In this document: positions 25,223-34,557 of the stretch, in pieces
Numbering within the stretch: the first letter of the stretch is position 1
Layout: every line of letters starts with the position of its first letter
From: Cellulophaga baltica
Lineage (GTDB): Bacteria; Bacteroidota; Bacteroidia; Flavobacteriales; Flavobacteriaceae
Length of the DNA stretch: 64,000 nt
NCBI RefSeq assembly: GCF_900102165.1
Contig: NZ_FNBD01000001.1
Location: 525,697-589,696, forward strand
Direction of reading: 5' to 3'
The notes under the pieces: generated by a model
Database searches by the model: none
Told to the model about the DNA's origin: nothing
Seen by the model: the letters and a program-made list of their open reading frames with translations, nothing else
Translations under genes and position numbers: made by a program

Positions 25223-27493
25223 TTAGTTCAAGCTAAACTTAGCGGTTAAAGTAGCCTCTGAATTTGTTCCTACATAGATCTCAAAATCTCCAGGCTCTGC
25301 AACAAATTCTAAATTGGAATTATAGAATTTCAAATCTTCGGGAGTTAGCGTGAGGGTTACCTGTTTGGTTTCTCCTTTTTTAAGCATTACTTTTTTAAAC
25401 CCCTTCAACTGTTTTACCGGTTGCGTAATGCTTCTTACTACATCTTTGAGGTACAATTGCACCACTTCTTCCCCATCAAAATCGCCCGTATTTTTAACAC
25501 TTACGGTAACGGTCAGGGGCTCATTTTGGTTTATTTGAGCAGTAGTAACTTTCAAATTACTATATTCAAATTCGGTATAACTTAGTCCGTAACCAAAAGG
25601 CAATAAAGGAGTATTCGGAGCGTCTAAATAGTTAGATTTAAACTTTTCAAATTCGGCCGTAGGTTGTGGTCTACCTGTATTCTTTATACTATGATAGATA
25701 GGAATCTGCCCAACATTTCGAGGCCAAGTAGCAGTTAATTTACCAGACGGATTGTAATCTCCAAACACCACATCTGCAATGGCATTCCCTGCCTCTACAC
25801 CAGGAAACCACACTTGAAGAATACTAGCTGGTAAAGCAAGCTCTTCTTCTAAAACCAAAGGCCTACCACTCATTAAAACAAGCACCAAAGGTTTGCCTGT
25901 AGCTGCTAAAGCTCGTATTAATTTTTTCTGACTTTGAGGAATAGAAATATCTGCTCTACTAGAAGATTCTCCCGTAAACTCGGTGGCCTCACCCACAACA
26001 GCTACCACCACATCTGCTTCTTTTGCCAAGGCTACTGCCTCAGCAAGCATAACTTCTGCACTGCGCTTATCTATAGTTACGCGTTCACCAAATACATTAA
26101 TTTTCTTGGCAAGTGCAGGATCATCCGTGATATTAGCCCCCTTGGCATGAGAAATTATTGCATTAGGAGCTACATTTTTAAATCCTTGAAGAATAGAAAC
26201 AGAGAGTTGAGGGTCTCCGGTAGGCGCCCATGTACCTAACATATTATCTTTACTATTTGCTAAATCGCCTATCAATGCAATTGTAGCATTTTTTTGAAGT
26301 GGTAAATTTTTAGGCCCGTTTTTCAATAATACGAATGATTTTTTTGCAGCCTCTCTTGCTAGAGCTCTATTTTCATCTTTCAGAATATCTTTAGCAGGTC
26401 GTTTTTTATCTATGTATTTATAAGGATCATCAAACAGTCCTAAATTAAATTTAGCCTCTAAAATTCTTCGGCAAGCAGTGGTAATTTCTTCCTCTGTAAC
26501 TTTTCCTTCTTCTAAGGATTTTTTTAAGGTGGTCAAAAAACCTTCACCCACCATATCCATATCTAAACCAGCTTTTAATGATAAAGCAGAGACGGCTTGT
26601 AAGTCTCCCAAACCATGTGCAATCATTTCATTTACCGAAGTATAATCTGAAACCACAAAACCGTTGAACTCCCAATCATCTCTCAGCAAATCTGTTAACA
26701 ACCATTTGTTTCCAGAGGCAGGAATACCGTCAATATCATTAAAAGAACTCATAACACTACCTACTCCCGTATCTATAGCTGCTTTGTATGGCGGTAGGTA
26801 CTCATTAAACATTTTAAGTCGACTCATATCTACAGAATTGTAATCCCTACCTGCTTCTGCAGCCCCATAAAGGGCAAAATGTTTTACCGTAGCCAACATG
26901 GTATTCTTAGCCATAAGATCATCCCCTTGATACCCCGTCACCATTGCTTTGGCAATCTGAGAACCCAAGTAAGGATCTTCCCCAGCGCCTTCAGAAATTC
27001 TTCCCCAACGAGGATCGCGAGAAATATCAACCATTGGAGAAAAATTCCAGTTAATCCCGTCAGCAGTAGCTTCCAATGCCGCAATCTGTGCTGTTCTTTT
27101 CATTAGTTCCATATCCCAAGAAGATGCTAATCCTAAAGGAATGGGAAAGGTGGTTTTATAGCCGTGAATAATATCAGATCCAAACAAAAGAGGGATTCCT
27201 AAACGTGTTTTTTTTACCGCAAAATCTTGTGCTGTCTTAATTTTCTCAGGTCCAGAAATTCCGAATAAACCTCCAACTTGGCCGGCTTTAATTTTTTCCT
27301 CTACATTAGAACTCACTACAGAACCTGTAGCAATACCCCCACCTGGAGTAACGAGGTTGAGCTGCCCAATTTTCTCCTCTATGGTCATCTTTTTTAATAA
27401 TGCTTCTACCTCTGGAATTGTACGCTGTGCTTGTATTGAAGGAACTGCAAAAAATGCCGTTAGCGCTAAAATATGTAAGACTTTTAATTTCAT
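25223..27493 (-). CDS. Glycoside hydrolase family 3 beta-glucosidase (BglX-like, periplasmic)
   Basis: A 756-residue secreted exo-beta-glucosidase. The start at 27493 gives a signal peptide (MKLKVLHILALTAFFAVPSIQAQ); the frame continues 47 codons further upstream but that part is not protein-like. The (beta/alpha)8 domain has KHF near 204-206 and the nucleophile D283 in GFVVSDYTS. The alpha/beta sandwich and a C-terminal fibronectin-III-like domain (FKKVMLKKGETKQVTLTL) complete it. In beta-1,2-glucan loci such enzymes hydrolyse sophorooligosaccharides to glucose. Confidence 0.92.
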   Translation of the reverse strand: MKLKVLHILALTAFFAVPSIQAQRTIPEVEALLKKMTIEEKIGQLNLVTPGGGIATGSVVSSNVEEKIKAGQVGGLFGISGPEKIKTAQDFAVKKTRLGIPLLFGSDIIHGYKTTFPIPLGLASSWDMELMKRTAQIAALEATADGINWNFSPMVDISRDPRWGRISEGAGEDPYLGSQIAKAMVTGYQGDDLMAKNTMLATVKHFALYGAAEAGRDYNSVDMSRLKMFNEYLPPYKAAIDTGVGSVMSSFNDIDGIPASGNKWLLTDLLRDDWEFNGFVVSDYTSVNEMIAHGLGDLQAVSALSLKAGLDMDMVGEGFLTTLKKSLEEGKVTEEEITTACRRILEAKFNLGLFDDPYKYIDKKRPAKDILKDENRALAREAAKKSFVLLKNGPKNLPLQKNATIALIGDLANSKDNMLGTWAPTGDPQLSVSILQGFKNVAPNAIISHAKGANITDDPALAKKINVFGERVTIDKRSAEVMLAEAVALAKEADVVVAVVGEATEFTGESSSRADISIPQSQKKLIRALAATGKPLVLVLMSGRPLVLEEELALPASILQVWFPGVEAGNAIADVVFGDYNPSGKLTATWPRNVGQIPIYHSIKNTGRPQPTAEFEKFKSNYLDAPNTPLLPFGYGLSYTEFEYSNLKVTTAQINQNEPLTVTVSVKNTGDFDGEEVVQLYLKDVVRSITQPVKQLKGFKKVMLKKGETKQVTLTLTPEDLKFYNSNLEFVAEPGDFEIYVGTNSEATLTAKFSLN

Positions 27494-27524
27494 TTTTACT
27501 ATGCTATTTAAAATTGTAACTGAC

Positions 27525-28307
27525 TTATTTTTTTTGTGCAAATAACCAAGGGAGTAATTCTGGCTCTGCGAATGTTGAATCCCAGCTATTATGATTAGCC
27601 TCACTATAGATGGTAACATTAGGATGCCCTCCATAGGCTATGATTTTCGAAGCCATTTCTAGGGATAATTGCGGATCTACGACATCATCTTTAGCCCCAT
27701 GGAAAATCCATAAAGGCACTTTCTTTGCAAATTCTTCAGAACCTTTCTCATCACCACCACCACAAATGGCAATTGCTGCCGCAAATGTATCTGGCTTTCT
27801 ATGCAAAATTTCATAGGTACCCATTCCGCCCATAGATAAGCCCATGACATATATTTGATCTTCTTTCACAAAAGGTTTTCCTACCAACTCATCTACCAAT
27901 TCCATCACCATATGCATGGCCTGTGTTGGTTTTCTATGATATTTAAATTTTAAAGAAACAGGTCTTGATTTTCTATTCACTTTAGCGTTTGACCAATAAT
28001 CTTCTTTTGGGCATTGTGGAAAAACAACAATTGCAGGGTAGTTTTCTAAACTTTCTTCACTAGCGAACAATGCACTACCATGTGCTAATTGCGTTTCATT
28101 ATCTGCACCACGCTCTCCTGCTCCATGTAAAAAAAACACGATAGGGTATTGATTGGTATCTATGAAATCTTTGGGGTACATAATGCGATACTTTAAAGTA
28201 TCTCCATCTTGAATAAAACTTTCTTTTTGATAGTTCTCCTTTTGTGCTTGTGCATAAAAAGCAACAAACAAAAAAAGTACCGCGCAAGCTAATTTTTTAA
28301 TTTCCAT
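27525..28307 (-). CDS. Secreted alpha/beta-hydrolase (esterase-like)
   Basis: A 260-residue alpha/beta-hydrolase with a signal peptide ending AQAQ (residue 22). The oxyanion region is FFLHGAGERG; the nucleophile is S158 in GLSMGGMGTY; a likely acid is D208 or D211 (KDDVVDP) and the base is H239. It belongs to the short dienelactone-hydrolase/PHB-depolymerase-like group frequently found in polysaccharide loci, where it may remove acyl groups. Its ATG overlaps the end of the GH144-type gene upstream by 11 bases, indicating one transcript. Confidence 0.82.
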   Translation of the reverse strand: MEIKKLACAVLFLFVAFYAQAQKENYQKESFIQDGDTLKYRIMYPKDFIDTNQYPIVFFLHGAGERGADNETQLAHGSALFASEESLENYPAIVVFPQCPKEDYWSNAKVNRKSRPVSLKFKYHRKPTQAMHMVMELVDELVGKPFVKEDQIYVMGLSMGGMGTYEILHRKPDTFAAAIAICGGGDEKGSEEFAKKVPLWIFHGAKDDVVDPQLSLEMASKIIAYGGHPNVTIYSEANHNSWDSTFAEPELLPWLFAQKK

Positions 28308-29685
28308 ATGTGAATCCTAATTTAGTTAAGCCGACTTGTACCTCATCATTCTGCATGAATAACTGCCAAAGTAAACCGGTTCTATAATTTTCTATCATGA
28401 TAATTTGTGGCCCTTGATCTATCGCTAAATAGGCATCTGCTACCCAATTGTATTGCGGACTAAAAGCATCATAAAAACCAGCAGTTCCTAAGAGCTCCTC
28501 TTTTTTTCCGTAGAAGTAATGTAATGCTTGTAAAGATTCCTCAGGGGTATACACTATTGAACTAATTGCAGCCGTAGGAGAAATAACGCCTAAATCATTA
28601 TTAGGGGCATGAGCTGCATATCCTAAACTAGCATCTGTATTTCTAGAATAGCTCGCCGTTAAACCCCAACAATCTTCACCGTAGTCTTTATAATTCTTAG
28701 GATTGGCAATGGCATAATTATAATTAATTTTACTATGGTTTATACTTAGCTCTCCATAATTCACATAGGCATCTGCGAGGCCATTTGGGTTTAAGCCTAA
28801 AAAGGAATAGTGTGAGAAAAAAAGTGGACCACCGAACTGTTCCGCCCCAGCATGATTCAACAATAAAGGGAATCCGTAAGCACTATTGGAAGATATAAAC
28901 GTGCCGTTGGAAGCCCATCCGCCATCATACACAGATTTTGATATGCTGTAATCAGGAGAGGCTGCGGCTAATACATAGGTTATTAAGGTTTCGTTATACC
29001 CTTTTAAAGCTAAGTTAATGGCAAATCCGTTCGCGGGACTCCAATGCCAAAACAAAGCATCTTCTCCTTGTGTGTACCAGTTCCATTCTACCCCTTTCCA
29101 AAGTTCTTCTGCTTTATTCGCTAATGCTTTTTCTGCTTCAGAGCCATCTTTAAAGTATTCTTTTACACAGATAAGTCCTTGTACCAAGAAAGCCGTTTCT
29201 ACTAAATCTCCACCGTCATCTAAGGCGCTAAATGGCTTTACTTTTCCTGTATTTCCATCTACCCAATGCGGCCAAGCACCATGAAAACGATCTGCTGTAT
29301 CTAGAAAAGTAACAATTTTAGTTAAGCGATTTAACGCCTCTTCTCTTGATACATAGTTTCGTTCAATACCCACTAAAATTGCCATTAAACCAAAACCAGT
29401 ACCGCTAATAGTTACCGTATTGGCATCATTATCTGGATTGCTAGGATGGTATCTTTCTTTAGCGGCTCCAGAACTTGGATGTGCATAATCCCAAAAATAT
29501 TTAAACGTAGTCTCCTGTGTAACATCTAATAACTCTTCATCTGTAATTGAAATAACAGGTTCTTCTGGAGTTATTGGAGTTTCCGGTAATTCTGATACCC
29601 CCGTAGGGCCTTGAGAATCACTTTTAGAACAAGAGAAAACAAGGAATAAAAAAGAAAATAAGAGGGTATACTTTATGTTATTCAT
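28297..29685 (-). CDS. GH144-type endo-beta-1,2-glucanase-like lipoprotein (1)
   Basis: A 462-residue lipoprotein (lipobox ending at C19, then S/E-rich linker) with the catalytic 'Glycoamylase' (PF10091) alpha/alpha barrel. Visible blocks: GTGFGLMAILVGIER, RFHGAWPHW, GGDLVETAFLVQGL, FWHWSPANGF, GYNETLITYVLAAASP, and PLLFNH...FFSHYSFLGLNP. GH144 enzymes, known from Chitinophaga and Parabacteroides, cut beta-1,2-glucan to sophorooligosaccharides. The automatic name 'glucoamylase' is misleading. This copy has a shorter linker and differs clearly from its paralogue upstream. Confidence 0.85.
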   Translation of the reverse strand: MNNIKYTLLFSFLFLVFSCSKSDSQGPTGVSELPETPITPEEPVISITDEELLDVTQETTFKYFWDYAHPSSGAAKERYHPSNPDNDANTVTISGTGFGLMAILVGIERNYVSREEALNRLTKIVTFLDTADRFHGAWPHWVDGNTGKVKPFSALDDGGDLVETAFLVQGLICVKEYFKDGSEAEKALANKAEELWKGVEWNWYTQGEDALFWHWSPANGFAINLALKGYNETLITYVLAAASPDYSISKSVYDGGWASNGTFISSNSAYGFPLLLNHAGAEQFGGPLFFSHYSFLGLNPNGLADAYVNYGELSINHSKINYNYAIANPKNYKDYGEDCWGLTASYSRNTDASLGYAAHAPNNDLGVISPTAAISSIVYTPEESLQALHYFYGKKEELLGTAGFYDAFSPQYNWVADAYLAIDQGPQIIMIENYRTGLLWQLFMQNDEVQVGLTKLGFTYGN

Positions 29686-29751
29686 CTGGATGGAATAAAA
29701 GTCTTAGAAAAAAATAATAGTTAGCATTGGAGCACCTTATAAATTTAATAC

Positions 29752-31131
29752 TTATTCTTTGGGCATTACATAAGTAAACTCCAACGCATTTAAGCCTCTA
29801 TGTACATCTTGGTTTTTCATGAAATAATACCATAACATGCCACTTCTATAATTTTCTATCATCACTGGAATTGGTCCTTGGTCTATGGCTAGATATCTAG
29901 GTAAGCTCCAATTATCTGTTAAGCTATACGCATCATAAGGGCCATATTTACCTATAAGACTATCTTGTTCTGTGTATAAATATCTTAAGAATGCTAAACT
30001 CTCTTTTGGAGTATATGGCATAGAAGATAAGGCTGCTGTTGGCGAAATAACCCCTAAATCATTATCTGGTCGATGGCCCGCATAACCTTTCATAGAATAA
30101 CTAGAGGTAAAGCCCCACGCTTTTTCACCGTAACCTTTAAATTTATTTGGGTTAGCAACAGCATGCTTATAATGAATCAAAGCATGGTTTTGATTCAGTT
30201 TCCAATAATTTCCATACTTATCTGATAATCCTTTTGGGTTAAGACCTAAATATGAATAGTGTGCCCAAAATAAAGGCCCTACTGGAGACTTGTCATGTTC
30301 ATAATGATTTAATTCTGTTTCTAAACCATAATAGGTTGTATCCTTGGCTATATTCCCATTTAAAGCCCAACCTTGATCGTACACTTCTTTTTTGATAGGA
30401 TGTGTGGGTGATGCTGCCCCTAAAATATACATGATTAAAGCTTCATTATACCCACCTACCGGAAAATTCATATCCCAACCATGGTTTGGAGACCAATGCC
30501 AGTACAATACATTTTCACCTTTAGTATACCAATCAAACTCTACTTCTTCCCAAAGTTTTTGAATACGTTCTCTAATGGCTAATTCCTTATCATTAGATGA
30601 ATTAAAATATTCTTTAGCCGTCAGCAATCCCTGAATCAAGAAAGCCGTTTCTACCAAATCTCCTCCATCATCTTTATTACTAAAAGGCGCTGTTTTTCCT
30701 GAAGGTTGCAACCAATGAGGCCAAGCCCCATGAAAACGATCTGCTTTCTCTAAAAAGCTTAGCATTTTTTCATAACGCGCTATAGCTTGTTCTCTAGTTA
30801 TAAAACCTCTTTCTACCCCCACAAGAATAGCCATTAAGCCAAAACCAGATCCTCCAATAGTAATAATATTTCTATCATGAGACGGATAAATACTATCTAA
30901 ATGAATACGCTCTCTTGCCAAACCAGAGGTTGGTTCTGCGCCTTCCCAGAAATAGTCAAAAGTTTGTCGCTGTATTTTGTCTAGCAATTCATTATCAGAA
31001 ATTACAACTTGTTCTTTTTCTGAAGTATTTATTTCTTTTTCATTTTTAGTCTTGCGGCCATTGCATCCCTCAACTACAGATACAATAGCCACTAACACTA
31101 AACTCACTATCAACTTTACTAAATTCTTCAT
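29752..31131 (-). CDS. GH144-type endo-beta-1,2-glucanase-like lipoprotein (2)
   Basis: A 459-residue lipoprotein (C23 after VSVVEG) of the same PF10091/GH144 family. Visible blocks: GGSGFGLMAILVGVERGF, RFHGAWPHWL, GGDLVETAFLIQGLL, YWHWSPNHGWDMN, GYNEALIMYILGAASPTHP and GPLFWAHYSYLGLNP. The start at 31131 puts the signal peptide first; an ATT/ATG further out adds four residues. With two such endoglucanases and one GH3, the locus would carry out surface cleavage, then periplasmic trimming. The two copies diverge, suggesting different chain-length or linkage preference. Confidence 0.87.
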   Translation of the reverse strand: MKNLVKLIVSLVLVAIVSVVEGCNGRKTKNEKEINTSEKEQVVISDNELLDKIQRQTFDYFWEGAEPTSGLARERIHLDSIYPSHDRNIITIGGSGFGLMAILVGVERGFITREQAIARYEKMLSFLEKADRFHGAWPHWLQPSGKTAPFSNKDDGGDLVETAFLIQGLLTAKEYFNSSNDKELAIRERIQKLWEEVEFDWYTKGENVLYWHWSPNHGWDMNFPVGGYNEALIMYILGAASPTHPIKKEVYDQGWALNGNIAKDTTYYGLETELNHYEHDKSPVGPLFWAHYSYLGLNPKGLSDKYGNYWKLNQNHALIHYKHAVANPNKFKGYGEKAWGFTSSYSMKGYAGHRPDNDLGVISPTAALSSMPYTPKESLAFLRYLYTEQDSLIGKYGPYDAYSLTDNWSLPRYLAIDQGPIPVMIENYRSGMLWYYFMKNQDVHRGLNALEFTYVMPKE

Positions 31132-31202
31132 ATGTACTATCAACGTATATTATTATCGCTTTAACAAAAGCGTTCTAAACTTACTTTTATAGGGTACTTA
31201 TT

Positions 31203-32987
31203 TTAATTCGCATTCATCACTGCGGTTACCTGTTCTGGCGTCAAGGCTTTATCAAAAAATCGTAATTCATCCATATAGCTTAGATCTGCACCATGACCCC
31301 ACTCTGTAAATCTTGGTGCACCAGAACCTATGGATACCAAATCACAATTTGCCCAACTAATTCCTGTTTCTGCGTTAGCAACGGCTACACCGTTAATATA
31401 TACCACGGTGGTCGTCTCGGAGATTGTAAATGCTAAATGCACCCATTCACCCGCCGCTGGATCAATATCTGCTGCTGTACCTCCGTCTGCCCATTCCTCT
31501 CCATCACCATTTCCAACATTAAGTTTAATACGTTGTAGGCCGTCTGCATTCTCCCTTAACAATCTAAACCCGCTTGTACGCAAGTTTTGAATCTCTGGAA
31601 AACCGGCATTTTCTGTATCCGGAGGTCCTACGGTTAGAATACCTGCTCTATCTAAAGTATCATTTACTTTATACCACATTGCGGCACTAAATTCTGAAGT
31701 AGTAAGCCCTGTTGTTGGCACTGTCAAATACGAATCTGTTGCTCCCGCATAGGCGTTGTCACCAACTTTAGCCTCGCCTGCAAAACCTGCGTTACCAACT
31801 ATTGTAGCTTCATTAGTACTAAATAAATCTATATGATCACCATCAAATGGCATGTAAAACATTTCCCCATCAAAAGTACCGGTGTATGTATCTGGACTTA
31901 TACCAGAATCATCTTGAATAATAGTTTCAATTTCTGCTTGAGAAAGCGATTTATTAAAGATCCTAAGTTCATCCATAAAACCTAAATCTGATTTATGATC
32001 CCAACCACTAAAATTAGGAGCTCCAGACATAATAGATAGCACATCTACATCGGTCCAATCTATACCGTTGAAAGGTACTTGCTGCACCAATTGCCCATCA
32101 ATATAAGCACTAGCCTCGGTGCCTGACACGGTAAATGCCATGTTCACCCATTTACCAGCAGAAGGATCTACGTCTGCTGCCGCACCACCATCTACCCACG
32201 TATTATCTGCTCCTGATCCTGCATTTAATTTAAATCGCTGTAGACCATCAGCATTCTCTCTGAAAAAACGATATCCTGAAGTTAATACGTTTCCTCCTGA
32301 AGCATCTAATGGCGGACTCATAACCAACAAACCTGCTCTATCTGGAACAGCATTTAATTTTGTCCAAAAGACAGCACTAAATTCTTGTGCTTTTAAATCC
32401 TCTGCTGGAAAAGTCAAATATGAATCTGTTGCTCCTGCATAGGCACTGGTTCCATTTAACGCATCGTCAGTGAAACTCGGTGTACCTACTATTGTTGCTT
32501 TTTGAAAGCTAATTAGATCTACATAATCCCCATCAAAAGGCATATAGAATACCTCTCCGTCATACTTTTTAACGTAAGCAGGTACTTTTTCGAAGCTCAC
32601 AGAACTTGTCGCATTTTTTCCTTCTATATCTGTAGCAGAAATTGTCAATACGTGAGTCCCATCTTCTAATCCACTATACACCAAATTATCAATTAAAACC
32701 CGACGATAATCTTTAAAAGAAGTAAACGTACCCACTACTACATCGTCTAAAAGAACCGTAATATCTTTTACCTCAATATCATCTGTAACTTCAAAATCTA
32801 TTGTAATATCTGCCAACGTTGCTAATACGTTAACTTCAATACCCTCTTTTGGGTAATTTATTTTTATAGCTGGAGCTGTAGCATCTACTCCGGGATCTAC
32901 TTGCGTTATTCCGTCTATACCCTGATCACAAGAATAGATAAAAAGTACTGCAACCAAAGCCAATAGACTGTATCTTAATTTTTTCAT
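31203..32987 (-). CDS. Surface lipoprotein with two LamG-like domains (putative glycan-binding)
   Basis: A 594-residue lipoprotein (C20). Residues about 35-135 form an Ig-like domain (TAPAIKINYPKEG...). Two concanavalin-A/LamG-type domains follow at residues about 143-357 and 373-592. They are clearly duplicated: both start DGE-FYMPFDGD, both contain AYAGATDSYLT and FRENADGLQR-KLN / LRENADGLQRIKLN, and both end MDELR-FDK or MDELRIFNK. It sits after susD, the usual place of surface glycan-binding proteins, so this role is inferred. No catalytic residues are suggested. Confidence 0.78.
   Translation of the reverse strand: MKKLRYSLLALVAVLFIYSCDQGIDGITQVDPGVDATAPAIKINYPKEGIEVNVLATLADITIDFEVTDDIEVKDITVLLDDVVVGTFTSFKDYRRVLIDNLVYSGLEDGTHVLTISATDIEGKNATSSVSFEKVPAYVKKYDGEVFYMPFDGDYVDLISFQKATIVGTPSFTDDALNGTSAYAGATDSYLTFPAEDLKAQEFSAVFWTKLNAVPDRAGLLVMSPPLDASGGNVLTSGYRFFRENADGLQRFKLNAGSGADNTWVDGGAAADVDPSAGKWVNMAFTVSGTEASAYIDGQLVQQVPFNGIDWTDVDVLSIMSGAPNFSGWDHKSDLGFMDELRIFNKSLSQAEIETIIQDDSGISPDTYTGTFDGEMFYMPFDGDHIDLFSTNEATIVGNAGFAGEAKVGDNAYAGATDSYLTVPTTGLTTSEFSAAMWYKVNDTLDRAGILTVGPPDTENAGFPEIQNLRTSGFRLLRENADGLQRIKLNVGNGDGEEWADGGTAADIDPAAGEWVHLAFTISETTTVVYINGVAVANAETGISWANCDLVSIGSGAPRFTEWGHGADLSYMDELRFFDKALTPEQVTAVMNAN
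31209..32561 (-). repeat. Tandem duplication of a LamG-encoding segment
   Basis: Copy one is coded by about 31917-32561 and copy two by about 31209-31871. Protein similarity is high over the full length of both copies and the duplicated cores are offset by 230 residues. It is an internal gene duplication, not a mobile repeat. Confidence 0.8.
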
Positions 32988-32998
32988 GGTTTTTGTTT

Positions 32999-34546
32999 TT
33001 AGTTGGATATGTTACCTAGTATTGGAAATTCATCGATCTGATTTTGATGGTATGTGACAAATGCCTTATCTGGTGTAAAAGTTCTTCCTTCATAACTCAA
33101 TTCATCATTTCTACCTAACCTTACCATGTCAAAAAATCGCTTTCCCCATTCCATAGCCAATTCTGCATACTTTTCATCTACAATTTGATCAAGAGTAACA
33201 CCAGACAATGGAGGCATACTAGCACGAGCACGTACTAAATTAAACGCTTCATCTGCAGAAATTGAAGTTTGATTTGCTCCCTGCGTTATAGCTTCAGCAT
33301 ACATTAGTAGTGTTTCTGCATAGCGATAAACGATATAGTTTTTATTACTACCGTACTCAACACGACCAGGAATTAATTGATTTGTTGGCAAGTAGTGTTT
33401 TCCACTCGCAAAAATAGCTCTCGCATTATCTGTCAAATTATCACCATCTCTTGTAGTAGATGAAACAAATGAAGGTAATGTAGCTTCTGTATAGGTAGAT
33501 GTAGAAATAATACTATCAATTCCTTTTTGAGTAAACAAAACTGTGGTTTCTAAACGGTTTGTTTCTCCTCTGTCTAACATAAATTTTACATATTTCATAC
33601 TAGGTTCAAAAAAGCCCCATCCAGCACTCGCACCAGCTACGCTAGGTGTCCAACCGTTTGGACCATAAGGAGCATACAAATGACCTACTCTTTCGCCAGT
33701 ACCGCTATTGAAATCTGAATATTGAAATTCATATAAGGTTTCATTACTTAATTTTCCAGGGGTTTTAAACAGCTCATAATAGTCATCCATAAGATTAAAC
33801 TTTCCTGAACTTATAATTTCACCTGTAGCCTCTGCTACTACTTGATAATTCTTCAATTCTTGATTTGCCAATGCTTTGATTTGTAATGCTGTATATTTAG
33901 TTACACCACCTGGCAAATCTGTTCTTTCATTAGGTCTAAGGTTTAATAAGAACGGAATAGCCTCATCCATCTGATCCGATAAATGTTGCATCACTTCGTC
34001 TTTAGAAGGTACAGACGTGACATCTGCAAAATCATTTAAATTAGAAGACTCTGGAATAAAAACAGATCCGTATACTTGCGATAATTGAAAAAGTAAAATG
34101 GCACGCAAAACTTTGGCTTCAGCAATATACTGGTTCGCCAAATCTACCCCATCTTCATCTGCAAATTCTTGATATCTTGCTATTTGCTCCATCCCTGTAT
34201 GTGCTGCAATGATATCACCATAGTAGGTTTCCCATAAAGTCCTAGAACCAAAGAATGAATTGTCATAAGAGTAACGATCCTGGTTTTTTAGGCCTTGTTG
34301 ATCTCCGGCAGCATTTACATCATCACCTCTTGTAGAAACTACTAGCGGTTGTTCCCAACCTCTGTCTCCAACGGATTGATAAACTCCAATAAGGGAAAAT
34401 ATCATATCGTCCGTTTTAGAAAAATCTGTTCCACCAGCAAAATTATTATTAAGTTGTGGTTGATCTAATTCATCTGAACAACTTGAAATCACCATAGCTA
34501 ATAGGGCAAAAAGTCCAAGTATTTTGTTTGTTTTTATATGCATCAT
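32999..34546 (-). CDS. SusD/RagB family surface glycan-binding lipoprotein
   Basis: A 515-residue lipoprotein (C23 in VISSCSDE) of the SusD/RagB family. The TPR-like helical repeats start near GVYQSVGDRGWEQP. The conserved blocks FLNLRPNERTDLPGGVTKYTALQIKALAN and NYIVYRYAETLLMYAEAI and RKRFFDMVR-like WGKRFFDMVRLGRND are present. It forms the hinged lid of the SusC channel and delivers oligosaccharides for TonB-dependent uptake. The gene follows susC by 11 bases. Confidence 0.95.
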   Translation of the reverse strand: MMHIKTNKILGLFALLAMVISSCSDELDQPQLNNNFAGGTDFSKTDDMIFSLIGVYQSVGDRGWEQPLVVSTRGDDVNAAGDQQGLKNQDRYSYDNSFFGSRTLWETYYGDIIAAHTGMEQIARYQEFADEDGVDLANQYIAEAKVLRAILLFQLSQVYGSVFIPESSNLNDFADVTSVPSKDEVMQHLSDQMDEAIPFLLNLRPNERTDLPGGVTKYTALQIKALANQELKNYQVVAEATGEIISSGKFNLMDDYYELFKTPGKLSNETLYEFQYSDFNSGTGERVGHLYAPYGPNGWTPSVAGASAGWGFFEPSMKYVKFMLDRGETNRLETTVLFTQKGIDSIISTSTYTEATLPSFVSSTTRDGDNLTDNARAIFASGKHYLPTNQLIPGRVEYGSNKNYIVYRYAETLLMYAEAITQGANQTSISADEAFNLVRARASMPPLSGVTLDQIVDEKYAELAMEWGKRFFDMVRLGRNDELSYEGRTFTPDKAFVTYHQNQIDEFPILGNISN

Positions 34547-34557
34547 AGCTGATTTTT

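Noticed and set aside
28297-31131. Starch-degrading glucoamylases
   Set aside because: The domain name is historical; the sequence blocks are those of GH144-type beta-1,2-glucanases and no starch-specific partners are present.
32119-32442. Plus-strand frame opposite the LamG lipoprotein
   Set aside because: Antisense to a clear lipoprotein gene; composition mirrors the LamG codons.
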